64,000 bases of DNA from Pyxicephalus adspersus (lineage: Eukaryota; Chordata; Amphibia; Anura; Pyxicephalidae): positions 65,738,933 through 65,802,932 of the forward strand of contig NC_092862.1 in NCBI RefSeq assembly GCF_032062135.1. The letters are read 5' to 3'. This document shows, piece after piece, positions 23,001 to 37,100 of the stretch. How positions within the stretch are numbered: the stretch's first letter is position 1; every line of letters starts with the position of its first letter. The notes beneath the pieces are model-generated. The model worked only from the letters and a program-made list of their open reading frames with translations, had not been told where the DNA came from and searched no databases. The translations under genes were made by a program, and so were the position numbers.

Positions 23001-25002
23001 GGCACCTAGCCATAGCAGGGTACCAACCAATTACTGTCCTGGTGCATCACGTTTTTGGTCTATGACAATGTTTAGTGCCTTTAAGCAGGTTTTTAAAGCA
23101 AATTATAGATGTGGAGCTAAGTAGGACTCTCGCAATGGATTACTAAGAGAAACTAAGGTTTCTGGGGAAATGGTTTTGGTTCTCACTGGTTAGCAACATA
23201 GCTTTAGTGGAGAAACCAAAGGAGAAGAGCCCCTGAAGAAAAGTATTCTAGGATGGAGTCCTTTCTCTGGAGTAAGTACTACAGAGGTAAAATGCTTCCC
23301 TTACAGCATTCTTTCCATAGATTTAAGAGTTTGTGGACTGTATGGATGTAAACTGCTGTTACCCTAACCATCTCTCTGTATGTGTTGAGTTATAAAAAAA
23401 CCCTAAAGTTGGGATGTACAAGCCTTTGTGAGTTTCTACACAGTCTACCCGTACCCGTCTCTGCTTTGTTCGTTAAAATAAAAAGAGAATCAAAAGAAAT
23501 AATTTTTTCGAATTGTTTGTAGTGAAAACCCCGCTCATTTTATTAGACTGTTGGTGTAATTTACAAAACACGGGTCACAATGAGCCAAAGTATCTTTCTT
23601 TTTCTTTCAAGCAGCATATTATCATTAACATTTCTGACAAATAGTGAAAAGTAAGAAAATGCAATTTATATTAGTTTTATTTTATGGTAGATAATCTTAC
23701 TGGAAGGTAGTGCTACCTTTGAACAGAATTGCATTATTGGTCCTATTTTATATGTTGGATGGGATTTACTTTTTTACTTTTACTTTTCTGCTTCAGACAT
23801 CATGTACAATTTGTTTGTCAAATGTAAAAGCATTTATCTGCTTTATTATTTTAAAGGTAAAGGGTATTGTATTTTCTCTAAAGACATTTAAAGCATGAGC
23901 CAGAACAAAGGCAAATAATTAACCCTCTGCACACTCTTTTAAAAACTGAGATGCATTGTTCATGCATGCTGTATATGTTCTAACTGTCCGGCTGCATAGA
24001 ATGCTTTAAATATATGTGTTATTATACAAAGCTAGATGGGATTGCACAGTAGGTCTTGTATTCAGATGTCTATATACTGTTAACTAGAGGGCCACTCTAT
24101 TAAATATCATTACAACCTAAGAAATGGCTTGATCCATTTCAAAAGCTGAACTTATTGGTCAATTTGCAAATTACTGTTTCAAAATGAAATTTTCAATCTG
24201 CAGTTATGGTTTTAAGCCAATCCAAAACCTTAATAAACAGACACAGGTTGAGAAGTGAGAAAATGCACATAGCAGAACTTACGTGACTACTTTTATCTTG
24301 ATAATAGACCCCTGAAGCGTTCATTATTCTTTAGAAATGTTTCAATGGTTGTGAATTCCTGCCAATCTCAGCACACCCCTTTGTAGCCAAAACGCCGACA
24401 AAAAAATAGCATAGCATGAACTTCTATCAACCTGTCCACAAAGGGGGTCTGCAATCAATTGTTCTTTCTAATAGTCAAGGAAAAACTTCATTAAGGAAGC
24501 CAAAAGAAAAGTCATCTACACCCTTAAAATGTTGATAACCAATGAAAATAGTTACGTCAATGCACAGTAAGAAACATATGATTTCAGAAAGTTAAGCATG
24601 ATTTATTATTTGTTTAGATATGGTAATTAATAAAGCAGTAATATACTGGAAAGGCAAAAGGTCAAAAAACCAGAAAACTTTTTAGAACAGTCAAACACAG
24701 GAACTAACATTAACAATGGACAAGAATCATTCAAGAATAAAGGGCTAGGGGGTCAGATGGAGTCACCCCTCAAACAGCTGGTCATTAGCGGACCTAGACA
24801 AAACTATTGGTTGTGTTTTGAATGGCTGACCGGGGATACTTTCCAAAGATCGCATGTAACCTGATTCCTACAATAACCCTTTTCGCATAAATCTGCTTTT
24901 TCAGGGTTTCATGCATAACCCTTCAGGGCGATGCATACAGCTACAAACAAAACATAATAAAAAAATAGTAATTTGATTGTATAAAATATACATTATTATT
25001 GG
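17093..25002. other. Long intergenic stretch without genes
   Basis: About 7.9 kb of AT-rich DNA. Noted inside: a 15-bp palindrome GTGTTTTGAAAACAC near 17393, a two-copy ATATCATACCTCCT repeat near 20682-20715, a perfect 19-bp hairpin at 20764-20805 and a C run near 21690. No reading frame has coding character. Confidence 0.5.
20764..20805. repeat. Perfect 19-bp inverted repeat (hairpin)
   Basis: TTATAGGCACACTTTTATT (20764-20782) and its exact complement (20787-20805) are separated by AAAA. It may be a minimal MITE relic (TA ends) or a cruciform-prone palindrome. Confidence 0.9.
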
Positions 25003-25155
25003 GCAGTATTTATATAGCGCCAACACATTACGCAGCGCCATAGTCATGTCACTAGCTGTTCCTCAAAGGGGCTCACAATCTAATGCCCCTACCATCGTTA
25101 CACTTCATTAACGTAGTCTAAGGTCAATTTTGGGGGAAGCCAGTTCAAAAGTTTA
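25003..25155. mobile_element. Interspersed retroposon fragment (AGCGCCAACA...CAGCGC family), copy A
   Basis: Contains TTTATATAGCGCCAACACAT, ACGCAGCGCCATAG, TCACTAGCTGTTCCTC, GGGGCTCACAATCTAATG and GGTCAATTTTGGGGG, an arrangement shared with copies at 36919 and 38881. Its terminal TATATAGCGCC sequence is the complement of the GGCACTATATAA end of the 39350, 44498 and 52816 copies. Confidence 0.65.
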
Positions 25156-28100
25156 ATTTGACCTACCATTCATATTTCCTATGACTGTACTATATGAGAG
25201 AGATAATGTACTTCCTTTAATATATAGGGTAGAAGTCGACTTTTTCTACCTAGGTTTCTTTACCTAGGTATGTCTACTATCCATACATAAAGTGAATGGT
25301 TCACCATGATGGATATTTAAAGAAAGCACAACTTCATTGAGCAGAAGTTGTGTCCTAAACTAAACATCTGAAAAATGTCCTTTAAACAATAGTGCATTTG
25401 CATACTTAAACTTTTATTAAGTGTTTTTTACATAATGATTTCCTATTTGCTTACTAACACTTGAACATATATAAGGCATCGTAATAGCTATGCACTGCGC
25501 TGTTTTCTACTTCCAGTCGCCAGTGAGAACATGATATCCAAAAAGTTACTATTCAATATACCTGCCAATCAGAAACAGCTAACAATATTCATTATAGAAC
25601 AAGATGTTTCCATTAAAAGGATTTTTTTTAATAGCAAACTTTATTTCATACTTTTCCATCATTTTTATGGGCTCACAGGAGCTTTATACTGAGTAAATCA
25701 AGTGAAATTGAAATATTTTGGCAAATATGTGAGCTGGGAAATGAACAGGATTGAAGAGCAAGATGAAAATGGAAAATGTTGAAAGGGACAATTCCTTGTG
25801 ATGTTTTATGATAGAAATACCTCAACATTCTTTTGTTTTAGGTAAATATGCTGCAGTAGGGATATTCTGCCAGCATCTATTGTATGTCCCTTGGTCAATG
25901 ATGTCAGGTTTTCACATTTAGCTCAGTGTTTCCTATTATAGATTCCTTTTATTATAGCCAGAGTCTAGCAAACCAAATTAAACTTCTGTGTTTTAAAATG
26001 TGTGACTTGAATTGAGAAAATCAATATTTTTACATGATAAATGCATAATATACATTTATTGTATTTGCCGTAGAGAATGAAAATTGAAATCTGGTACACC
26101 TAAATCCAAGTGCAACATTACAGTATGGTATACTTTCAGAAAGGATAAATATTCCCTATTTTGGGAAATAATGCATTGAAAGTAGCTGTACATATGTTTT
26201 TGGAATTTTAGAGTAATAGGGAGATCTGAAAACATTTACAACTTACCTAACTGACATTTTCAAATTCTTTATTTTCAGGGGAAAACATACAGTATCTGCC
26301 AGTATCTGTATATACCAGCCTTCGTAGAGCTATCTGAAGTTTCTGAAGCTTTTCAGAAGTTTTTCAGAAGTTTAGAAGTTTTATAGGACTTTAGAGGAAT
26401 TCCGGCTAAAAAATATAAAAGTAAAAAAAGCATTGTTTGCTGCAATACTTACCATCAATCTATAGAGCTGTCCTCCACAATGATTCTGTTCCATTATTAG
26501 TCTTCTGGGTTGAATTATAGCCATTGTTATTCAGCCCAGGTCCTCTGTTCCCAGACTTTATTGGACCTTCAGAAAGCGTCATCTGGCTGGAATCTGAGCA
26601 TTATTAGTATCATCATAGTATAATTAAGCTTTGTTCATTTTTTCCATTCCTTTTTTCTTTTATACCATTTAAAGGAACTTTTAAATTTACCTTTTTTGTA
26701 TTTTGTAGTGCCAAATCAAAATAACGCTTTGTATCAGACATATTTGTCTAGTGCCTAAGTTTTTTGGCTATGGTAATGTTAATTTAAACTCGTCTCTGTT
26801 TTAACATGCTGAATATAATTAAAAAATGCTGGTGTAACCACATTGCAACACTTTCCACCACCCAGCTTCCTGTGAATGAAAATATGGTATTCCCAGGGTT
26901 GGTAGACAGTGGCTGTTATCACTGCACCCTGTGCCAACTCAGCCACTGTGTATGGGCTGTAAATGTGAGTTCTCCATCTGTTTAATGGCGCCTCTTCCTT
27001 CTTTACAACTCCATAATTAAAAATGTTGAAAATAATCATATCATTGTGCTTTATTCTACCCTAGCACACAACCTGGGTAGTCCAATACATGTGTCTATAA
27101 AGAATATCAGGTAATGAATACAATTCATTATTTCTATTGAGTGAACCTCCTACCCCCCAAAGCTTCAAAACTGGAAAGCATAGATACACATATGGTGGAT
27201 ATCTATCATTATCAACCTATCTGATAGACGTTTATAGTCGTATTTAGTCTTTTTTACTATACTTTAGTAGTGCAGAATGCTGCCTACATACAATTCCTAT
27301 GATTCAGTTCTTAGAAATAGCAATGGGATTCTAAAGCTGCAAGCAAGTGCTGTATTGGAGGATGTATGGGAGTAAAAATATTTGCACCATACAGATACCA
27401 TGGCACAATTGGCATTTAAAGCCTAAATTAAATGTTATTTTTTATGATTGTTATGCAGTTAAGCTGAATACAAAAGTAAAGAATATTTGTTTTTTATTTT
27501 ATTATGTTATTAGGTTATGGTGTTGGATGGTGCTTCAATCAACAACGTGACTCAGGGAGTATAAGAGTTGTTATTTGGGGTTCTGGAGGAGATGTGATAT
27601 CAATAGCATCCTCAGTATTACTCTCAGTGCACATTTTCCATGAAGCATCCTTTTACTCCATCCAGGTATTGCGATTTTAATTTTCCAATGTGCTTCTAGA
27701 CTGATCTGTCACATCTGCACAAAAAGGGATTTTTTTCCATATACTTTGTACCCAAAACTAAAGCCAGAAGCTATTTGGGACTGCCACAATACACACATAT
27801 AAAACAAGAGCAATGACCTCCTCAAGAATATTTTGCAATTGGAATAGAAATCAAAATTAATTCTACTCAAAAATCCTAGACAAGCATATAGTCAGTTTCT
27901 GACAGTCCTAAATGAATCATTATTAGGCATGCACATGCTGTGTTATGTCTTCATCCAATGAGAATATGGCTGATACATTTTTGAGGCCTCACCCATCTTC
28001 ATCAGAGCCTACCCACTGTACCCACAAAACCTGGACATGTGGTTACTAACCTCCATGGCGTAGCTGTGGTAGTCTATGAGCCTTTCCAGGGTAAGGTAAC

Positions 28101-29960
28101 CTGACTGCATCCATATATGTGACCGCCTATATATTACCCGTAGGTGGGGCCATCTAACAGACCCACAAATGTGAGAGTGATCCCCAAAAATCTTACAGCA
28201 GCCAGGTGCCCTAGAAATGACCACACACAGCCTGGTGCCTTTGCCAGTCAGAGGGGGGTGCACACATACACAGACATAGGGCACCAGTAGCTGCATTACA
28301 AACTACAAAAATTGTATAGCCTAATAAGTAGATTTGGAAAATAAATAAAATGGTAATTAGAATACATAACACTATGTGTGTTAAATATAGATCTTTGTGT
28401 GATAGATGTATGGGATTGGCAAAATGTAGTCATAGCTAAATTCTATCTAGCTATGCTGATGCTATGACTTTAAAACTGAGCAAATAAACAGAAAGTACAG
28501 ACAGACTAATGTCAGAACCTGACCTACATTCTTGTTCCAAATCAGTATCTCAGAAAGTACTAAGGACCAATAAAAAGTATGGCAGCCAGGCAACTATAAC
28601 TTTCAAATGTCGAAGTATTCAAAAGACAGGTTCTCTTTATTTCTCTTTTGTAAGCTTTAGCTCTGCTCGATACATTAAATACTGGAAGACCAAAGGCTCT
28701 TTAGTTTGTGTCAGATTGTCTTGCATTAGCAGAATTTTTTAATTGTATGATTAATTTGTCTTCACAATAAAGGTATTCCTTACATCCTCATGCCATAACA
28801 TACTCCCACATGTGTGCACATACTACACATCTGGCAATCTGACAGGAAATTTGTGCAAGTACTGCAGAAAAGAAAACTGGCAGACACATTTATCAGAGAA
28901 GCAGCATTTTTCCAGTCCAGTCTGATATGAGTTACGGTGGTTTCTGTACTATCACAGGCACTACTAGAGTACAGGACGACGTTCATAGGTACGGAAACCT
29001 GCACATTTATGGAGGGGAAACACTGGAAGGCACAACATTGAGAAACCAGAAGGAAACCTGGACTTCTCATGAGTATGGCAATACAAAATAAAGCTGTTGG
29101 TAAAGGCTTTTTAGCAAAAACAGTTTTACTTATTTTGTATTTTTCTTGTGGTATGTATAGAGTGTGGTAGGGTTAGATCCTCTGCCAAATATACGGTATT
29201 TTCCGTTTTGTACCTGCATTCAACAAAAAAGCAGGTCAATCCTAATTTAAGTCATAACAACATTAAGGAAGATCTCCCTTTGGGGGCAAATGTTCCAATG
29301 ACACCTAAGATAAGCCTAAACATAAAAATGCAAAATGTGCTAAAACATTTCTTGATACAAATAATAAAAACATACTACATCTTTTCAAATCCAGATAGTT
29401 GTAGATTCCCAGAGGAAAGTTTACTCAATTTGTTTCACTAATTTTTTAGCAGCTCTGGATGTTAATAAATACTGTTCTTTAACAATTTTTTTTGCGTTTC
29501 ACCCAGAAGAAACATGTCTCATCCAATTTCACTGATATTTACCCCCTTACTCGGAAGAATTGTGTGTTAACCAATGCTGTTCTTTAACAAAGTTTTGTAA
29601 AATTGGCAGGATTAAACCAAGTCTTCTAATTAAAAAGACCATTCACATGATATAAAGTGTCTCATAAATGAGAAATAAGGGACATCCAAGGTATGGTAGA
29701 GCCTGTCACAGTCAGGATAAATAGAGCTTTGTATTACAAAACTGTTTATGGATTCCATACTGTTTGGTTTACATAATAAATAATATTGATAAATAATGGA
29801 GAATAAACCACGTTTGTTTTTGCCCTCAAAATGCTTTAAGAAAAACAATCTTGGTTTATACTCAAGTAACTCCATTAGATGGTGATGTGTCCTAATGTAA
29901 AGTGTGTAACATACTCTTGCTATTTGATATTAGAACGTTTGTTGCACACTTTTCATGAGA
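25156..29960. other. Intergenic DNA, no supported gene
   Basis: AT-rich; a short TTTCAGAAGTTT tandem near 26340-26375. Scattered short frames, including 26779-27039 and 28009-28296 (both -), show no recognisable domain. Confidence 0.5.
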
Positions 29961-29964
29961 ACAC

Positions 29965-29981
29965 AGCGCCATCTACTGGTG
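29965..29981 (-). promoter_or_regulatory. CTCF-like binding motif
   Basis: The minus strand reads CACCAGTAGATGGCGCT, matching the vertebrate CTCF core CCA(S)(Y)AG(R)(K)GGC. Such motifs are also carried by some repeats, so occupancy is unproven. Confidence 0.45.
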
Positions 29982-32329
29982 TCCAAAAACCCTGCACAAA
30001 AGCTCTTTAAATACAATTATGCAAAATTATTTAGCCTGTAAATAGAAAAAAGAAAAGTTTTACAATCTGAGCCCATGTGATCACATTTTTTCCTAATAAA
30101 TAAATGTTTTAAAAAGAACAGTCCCATGGATGGATTTATTAACATTAATTTTATTGGCATTTATTTTGATCACTGTTGTAATGTATACTCGAGTCAGTTT
30201 ACCTGTATTCTCAGTTACCCAACTAATAGGTGGGGAAGTAATATTTCCCTCTGTATTCTGTCCAAAACAAAAAAAAAAGACAATACATATACGCCTTAAT
30301 AACAATCTCACACATTTGTGTAATAAATTATTTCAGGCTTAAAGCAGAACTTTTTTTTTTTACTTTTCAGTCTTTGAGGCAGCAAAGGTTAATAACTTTG
30401 TGAAGAATTCACTGCTGTCCACATCCCAGTTTGAGGGGGTAGTGGCCAGTGGAGCGGAAGTAGAAAACAAACCATCCAATGGGAATTCCTGTTCTGGTGA
30501 CAACTTGCACACCTGAGATTTGTAACCATAAGTACCTTTCCTACTATTTCTTAATGTATTTTTGGAAGGGGGAGGGATTTTTATGCTATTTATTTTTTAA
30601 TGATTCATAAAATTATGTTATTAAAATATTTCAAGATTATCAAAATCATCGGGATGTAATAACTGGTTCCTTCTCTACAAATCTGGTAGGCAGTAGGATT
30701 TCAATGCTATCAGGGAGGGGGTAATCCAGGTTTTGCCATTGAGTCCAGTTAGCTGTAACTAGCAGCAGATGCCAGCACAGAAAGCACACATGTCTGGGGT
30801 TGCAAATGCATTCCCTAAATTTAAAAAAAATAAATTTTCTTATCTCTGTGCACCAAACAGTAAAAGCAATAATCCCAATTTACAAGGCTTTAACCCAAGG
30901 ATCTTTATTTTAGCCATATGACTATAATATTCACATATCATTGGAATCAGCTATCATATTTTAAAAACGGGTCCCTCCTTGCTAACTGAACCCAATGTAT
31001 ATAAAATGTCAGCAGGCACTGTAGGGGGTTTAGAATCAATTATCTGCTGAACAGCGCCATCTTCAGGTCATTATTGTTATTGACATAGAAATTAATATGC
31101 TTCTCAAATGAGTCAGACTCAGATTCCATTGAGCTTTTCTATATACGGTACTTTTCTACAACGTGTTATCGTAATCAAATGTTATACCATGTACAAGTAC
31201 AGATGATTCCCACTACATATCATCAGCAATGTCAATTTCCTTTAAGTACTAGCTAACCATATTTTTTTATTAATCCAAAACTATAAATGTGGCTTGATCA
31301 ATTCTAAGCAATATATTGCAATATACTTGTCTGTAAAATTAAAATGACTTAGTAACCCTATAATGCTCACTCTGCTACCCACAGTGCAGATCTTGTGTAT
31401 AAAATGCATGGGAATATATTATACTCTACTAGATCATATGAACAAATACAATATACTGTATTACATTAAAACAAAATTAAATGTATATACATATTTATAT
31501 ATATATATATGTATATATATATATACACATAGACACATGTATTATGTTTTTATAAATCACTATATTTTGTTAAGTTTACAGAAGTATACCCATTGTCTGC
31601 CTTCAGTCTCAATAAATATGTTCCTGTTTATATAGGTGTAACTATTTACATTTCGGTAAATAGTGTTCTTTTGAAAATTAGATTTCCTCTTGCTCTGCTG
31701 GAGTTGCTTATCAATAATTATCCCAAATTATACTTTAATGAAAAAATATGTTTCGACTTGAACGAGTTATTTGAAAAGTCATGTCAATATTGAATACTTT
31801 ATTTTACATTTATATCTGTATGAAAGTTCTAAGTTAATAAACGTAGATATATTTGTATTGCCTAGTTTGAAGGTAGTAGCACGATGCTATATATTTAGGA
31901 TCATATAGATTTTATTTTTGTGATAGTGAGTGCATAGGATAATATGGGTTTGGAGGTTGTGATTTTAGGCAAATGAATTTAAATCAAATGTGTTATTCAT
32001 TTATATGTTGTTGATTACTATAGGATTGTAAATCCTTGAGTTAAATGTGGTGAGGGTTGCATATTTCAGGTGGATGTATCTTGTATCTGGTAAAATAATT
32101 TCTGATTGTAACCGATCATTTTTACACTCCATTAATATTGCTCACTATTACTGATCTACTACATAATTTAATAATATGTAGTAATATGTAATATTTTGTA
32201 ATATATTAAAAATAATAATTTACATGAAATATGTCCCAGCTTATATTACATAAATACATACGTGCGATGATATAGAAGAAAATGGAAGAAAGTGCAGGAG
32301 ATGTATTATAATATTAACATTAGTGCATA
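29982..32329. other. Intergenic DNA with a weaker CTCF-like motif
   Basis: A second motif on the minus strand at 31052-31069 (CCTGAAGATGGCGCTG) fits the CTCF core less well. There are TA-rich tracts at about 31495-31525. A MITE-like piece may lie at 30335-30560. No genes. Confidence 0.4.
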
Positions 32330-33469
32330 GGATGGTTGCAGAAAAAAGCAGTGGGGTCATGTATAAATTTAAAGTGGGGTGTGCTGTCTGCATACAAGGA
32401 GGGCACTGCGCATTGTCTACTTTCACGCAGGACATTACTGGTATTACAGACAAAGACAAATCAGAGTGATACATAAATCCGGATTCGGATGTACAGTCTC
32501 TATACAAACAGGACAATATGAATTATGAAGGCAAACGCAGACATGTACCAGAGTGATGTATAAATCCAGATCTGAGTGTACAGTCTCTATGAAGGAGAAT
32601 ACTATATATTATCAAAGATGTACCTAGGCGATGTAGAAATCCAGATTAGGATGTGCAGTCTATACAAAAAGCAGGATCGTATATAAATCCAGATTGTGAT
32701 GTACAGTGTTCATACAAGGAGAAAAATGCTGCTGTCAGAGATTTAGCTGGTAATATAAATGTAGCCAAGTGATATAAAAATATAGATTAATGTCCCATAT
32801 ATAAATTGGGGTGTACAGTGTCAATACAAGCAGCACATCACTGATATTTTAGATGTATCAATGTGAACTATATATCCAGATTTGGGTCTCATATATAAAT
32901 CCGGATTGTGGTCTCATATATAAATTGGGGTGTACAGTGCCCCAACAAGCTGCACATTACTAGATGTATCAGGGTGATACATATATCCAGATCGGGGTCT
33001 CATATATAAATTCTAATTGGGTTCTTATATATAAATCCAGGCTAGGTGTACATTGTGCATAAAAGCAGCACAATACTGACATTATATATGTATCAGGGTG
33101 ATATATATATCCAGATTGGGGTCTCATATATAAATTCGGATTGAGATCTCATGTAAATCCAGGCTGGGGAATACATTGTCCATACAGACAACACATTACT
33201 GATATTATAGATGTAGCAGGGAGAAATGTATATCCGAATAGGGATGTCATATATAAATCCAGACTCTAGACATATATAAATTCGGATTGGGGTGTGCATA
33301 CTAGCAGCACATTACTGATAATATAGATGTAGCAGAGTGATATATATATATATATATATATATATTTATTTATATATATATTTATTTATATAGATCGGGG
33401 TCTCATATATAAATCCAGTCTGGAGTGTGCATACTAGCAGCAGATTACTGATAACATACATGTAGCAGG

Positions 33470-33505
<36 letters not shown>

Positions 33506-33580
33506 TCAGGGTCTCATTTATAAATCCAGGCTGAGGTGTGCATACTGGCAGCACATTAATGATAATATAGATGTAGTAGG

Positions 33581-33630
<50 letters not shown>

Positions 33631-33712
33631 TCAGGGTCTCATATATAAATCCAGGCTGAGGTGTGCATATATTATGCATGCACATTACTGATAATATAGA
33701 TGTAGCAGGTCA
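32330..33712. repeat. Degenerate minisatellite with embedded (TA)n tracts
   Basis: About ten diverged units of roughly 100-150 bp share GCAGCACATTACTGATA, ATAGATGTAGCAGGGTGATA, CAGATCGGGGTCTCATATAT and AAATCCAGGCTG blocks. The 3' units (from about 33280) are most alike and carry expanded (TA)n at 33341-33365, 33473-33501 and 33584-33625; the 5' units are strongly decayed. Open frames here are repeat artefacts. Confidence 0.85.
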
Positions 33713-34080
33713 GCTCCAGGCTCTGTGTTGGGTATTTTAGGAACGTGTGTTTCCTGCCCCAGAAATTGTTGTATCCTCGGCACAGCTGGACGCTTTGTTT
33801 TCATGTCAGGAGGGGAAAAGCGCTGGAAGTTTTCATTTTCTACAAGAGCTTGGAAAATAGCACATGGAGCCTGTGCTACGTAGACACATAGAGTGCCTGT
33901 CTCCTCCTTTATATACTGATGTGGGACAGAACAGGAGAACCTGGTGAATGCAGCCATTACTATGCTTAATATAAAGGTAACAGTGATGCATGGATTCACA
34001 TTGTGCAGAATCTGATCGAATGCAAGCTGTACAGAAATAAAAGATCTTTAGATAGACAGAACATAAATACATAACACAAC
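33713..34080. promoter_or_regulatory. Unique moderate-GC block after the minisatellite
   Basis: Repeat-free sequence of higher complexity (33713-34020), beginning abruptly at the end of the array. It could be conserved non-coding DNA. A 104-codon minus-strand frame crosses it but has no known domain. Confidence 0.2.
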
Positions 34081-34082
34081 AT

Positions 34083-34121
<39 letters not shown>

Positions 34122-34122
34122 T
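34083..34122. repeat. (GATA)n microsatellite
   Basis: Nine to ten uninterrupted tetranucleotide units. Confidence 0.95.
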
Positions 34123-35184
34123 AGATGTACTTGTTTGATTTATTAATCGACAAGATGAAAAGAAAACTGTAATTGTTGTCAATGTATAAATAATAAACAT
34201 ATAAAGTCCTTCGATTGTCTATATACGCCGTGTAAAAACTATAAACACATGGCTGGTAGAAAAAAAACGTATCTACCATAGCAAGCCTGGACTTTCCCTA
34301 AAAAATTAGAAAATAAACACAATGTAGTCATAACACAAAGATAAATGTATCGTTCCGAAGTTCTACACATCCAAATTCTACATCCCGATTTATTCTGTAC
34401 ATCAATGTCGTCCTGTGCACTATGATCAGTTTTAAGTTTTCATCAATCAGATCATGTGTTACAAAAATCTGCTAATATAATGACCAGCCAATATATAAAA
34501 TGTATTTCCTGCGTCAATTCTATAGAAATATTTACCATATAGAATATTAGCATTATTATTATTATTCAGCTTCAACTTGCTACTATTCGTGGCATTTATT
34601 GTTTCATTTTGTGGGTATAAGTGATCCCACTGTGTGTGACTTGTTCCAAACCAGTCCAGCTTTATTTGTGGAAGAGTTTCCGGTGCTATTATTAGTCCCT
34701 CTGCCTATAGCAGACAGGAGGGGTAAAACATGCTGGACACTGCTATAGAACACAATATAGTATACACAAAACTCAATAAAATACTTTTTTAAAAACGGAC
34801 AAGTAGTAACACACAAAGGAAAATCTTTATATTTCTGTATATATTATATATAGTCATTTAGCCTATGTGGAGTATACATTTCTATACCAACCTATCTATA
34901 TATAATAGTGTATAACAGTATAATATAGCATGAAAGTATGTAATTAAAATACAAGTAGTCTTATGTATCCTTGTGTATATATACCTGCTATTATATCTAT
35001 TATATTTGTATGTATGTGTTTATATATGTGTGTGTGTGCAGTATATAGCATGTTTGTATGATCATAGTATCTAGTATATTATATATATATGAATATATAT
35101 ATATATATAACAGTATGTAATTGAAATTAAAGTACCATGTATCTATTTGTATGTATAGTGTATTTATAGCTGCTATATATATAT

Positions 35185-35189
35185 AGATG

Positions 35190-35279
<90 letters not shown>

Positions 35280-35296
35280 GATAGATAGATAGATAA

Positions 35297-35355
<59 letters not shown>
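35185..35355. repeat. Interrupted (GATA)n microsatellite, about 170 bp
   Basis: About 42 GATA units with two GATAAATA and one GAGATA interruption. The Ile/Tyr/Leu/Ser repeat frames on the minus strand are translations of this array. Confidence 0.97.
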
Positions 35356-35639
35356 TAGCAATAAAATACATTTACTACACATACACATATATACATAATG
35401 TTACTTTTATTTCAATTACTGTCATACTACTATATCTGGATAGGTTGGTATGTATAAATGTATATGTAAATGTATACCCGGCATAGACTAAAAAAATATA
35501 CTATAATTCTCCATACTCGATTTTTTAAGCCTGTTTATACATCCACAAGCATGTGTCCATTTGGATGAGCATCTGAACTTTATTAGAGCAGGGGGACATA
35601 CACAATTGTCCTATAAATCCTACACAAATTCTAATTTAA

Positions 35640-36640
35640 AGACTATGTATGCTGCAGCACTCTATTAGGAGGTGCAGAGTTGTGCCCTGGCTCTACCAGC
35701 ACCTGTGTCATGTAACATGGATTGTATTGCTGTGTAATGTACACCCTGTAGCTCTTCCAGACCTCCTGGCAGCCTGGAGTACAGCACAGGCAGATCTGTG
35801 TGTGCTGGCAGATGATAGATGGGTTATCACAGTTTCCCTGACAGCTGTATAAGATCTGGACTTCCCAGAAGGTTACCTGGATGTGTGTTCTGCAGTTCGA
35901 TATACTGCAGAAATGTTTGTATAACAGCACAGATGTGCTCCCACTAAGACACTTCATTTTTTTCTGCTGATTACAGCCTGACAACCTAAACCCATGTGCA
36001 TAGGCTTAAATGTGTTTATGCCATCTCTGCTGCTATCAAGACTGTTCTTAATATGGCAATCTGGGGGTCTAAATTTAGAACATCACAATTCTGCTGAATT
36101 GTACACCTGGAAATACATTGCATTTTTCTACCTTCGGCTTTCCTCTGACTTGTATGTATATGTATAATGTCAATGTACCGTATATCGTTCAGCAGAATGA
36201 ATATTTTCACTTTGCCGTAGTGTAAAAACATAGGCGAATTCATTAAAGCTATTTTCCCCCAGTAGGTCTCCCTCTTAGACCTCCCTGGCCTTCTTGATGA
36301 TTTAATCTGTCAAGTCTACAAATCCTTGGGTTTCCTGTGTCAATAACTGCACAGGATTTTTCCTTAAGACTAGCAAAGTCCAGCTTTAATGGCAGCATTC
36401 ACCACAGATCGGCCTCATAAAGATTGTAATGCTGCTGCGAAAGAGTGTTTATAGAAATGGAAATCTATAGAAATAAACACTGGGGTTTCAAGGTGGGAGT
36501 TATGGGTCTTCTAAGAAACAAGGCCTGGTGGCTCTGGGGGAATTTAAGACATCTCCCAAATGGTCCTCAGCAAAAGACAGCTTTATTGATGTGCTGGAAA
36601 TGTTTGGATGTTACACTGTGGCTTTGAGCAGCTCCACATG
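35640..36640. other. Unique intergenic block of moderate complexity
   Basis: Less AT-rich than its surroundings and without recognised repeats; the portion 36240-36430 has the look of conserved non-coding DNA. A 113-codon minus-strand frame (35643-35984) overlaps a plus-strand frame and is not convincing. Confidence 0.3.
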
Positions 36641-36918
36641 AAAAGTTACATATTTTCTTACAGCTTTTTTCTCAAGATATGGAAGAATGTGAATATAAAA
36701 TAACGTTAGAGATCATATAAATAAAGATATACAATTGTCTTTTGTAATTAATTGCCATTCTTTAAGCAAGGCTTGCATGCCATATACTGATCAGAATAGC
36801 TGTGGGACAAATAAGCATCTGGGACAGAGTAGGACAGGACAGTAAATCTATAATTGGGTGATCAAACGAGGGATCTGAACAAGGGCTTACAATTTGGAGC
36901 TGGGTTACAATTTTTTAC

Positions 36919-37100
36919 AGTATTTTATAGCGCCGACATATTACACAGCACTGTACAAAGTCTATAGTCATGTCACTAGCTGTCCCTCAAAGGAGCTCAC
37001 AATCTAATGTCCCCACCTCAGTCATATGTCTTTATTACAGTCTAAGGTCAATTTTGGGGGACAGCCAAATAACCTAACTGCATGTTTTTGGAATTTAAAG
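36919..37100. mobile_element. Interspersed retroposon fragment, copy B
   Basis: Same order of blocks as the copy at 25003: TTTTATAGCGCCGACATATT, CACAGCACTGTACAA, GTCACTAGCTGTCCCTC, GAGCTCACAATCTAATGTCC, GGTCAATTTTGGGGG and CTAACTGCATGTTTTTGGAA. Confidence 0.7.

Noticed and set aside
32330..33712. Regular repeats considered as a CRISPR-like array
   Set aside because: Units are diverged, contiguous and TA-rich in a vertebrate genome; there are no spacers.
35000..35396. Open frames rich in Tyr-Leu-Ser-Ile
   Set aside because: Translations of the (GATA)n microsatellite.
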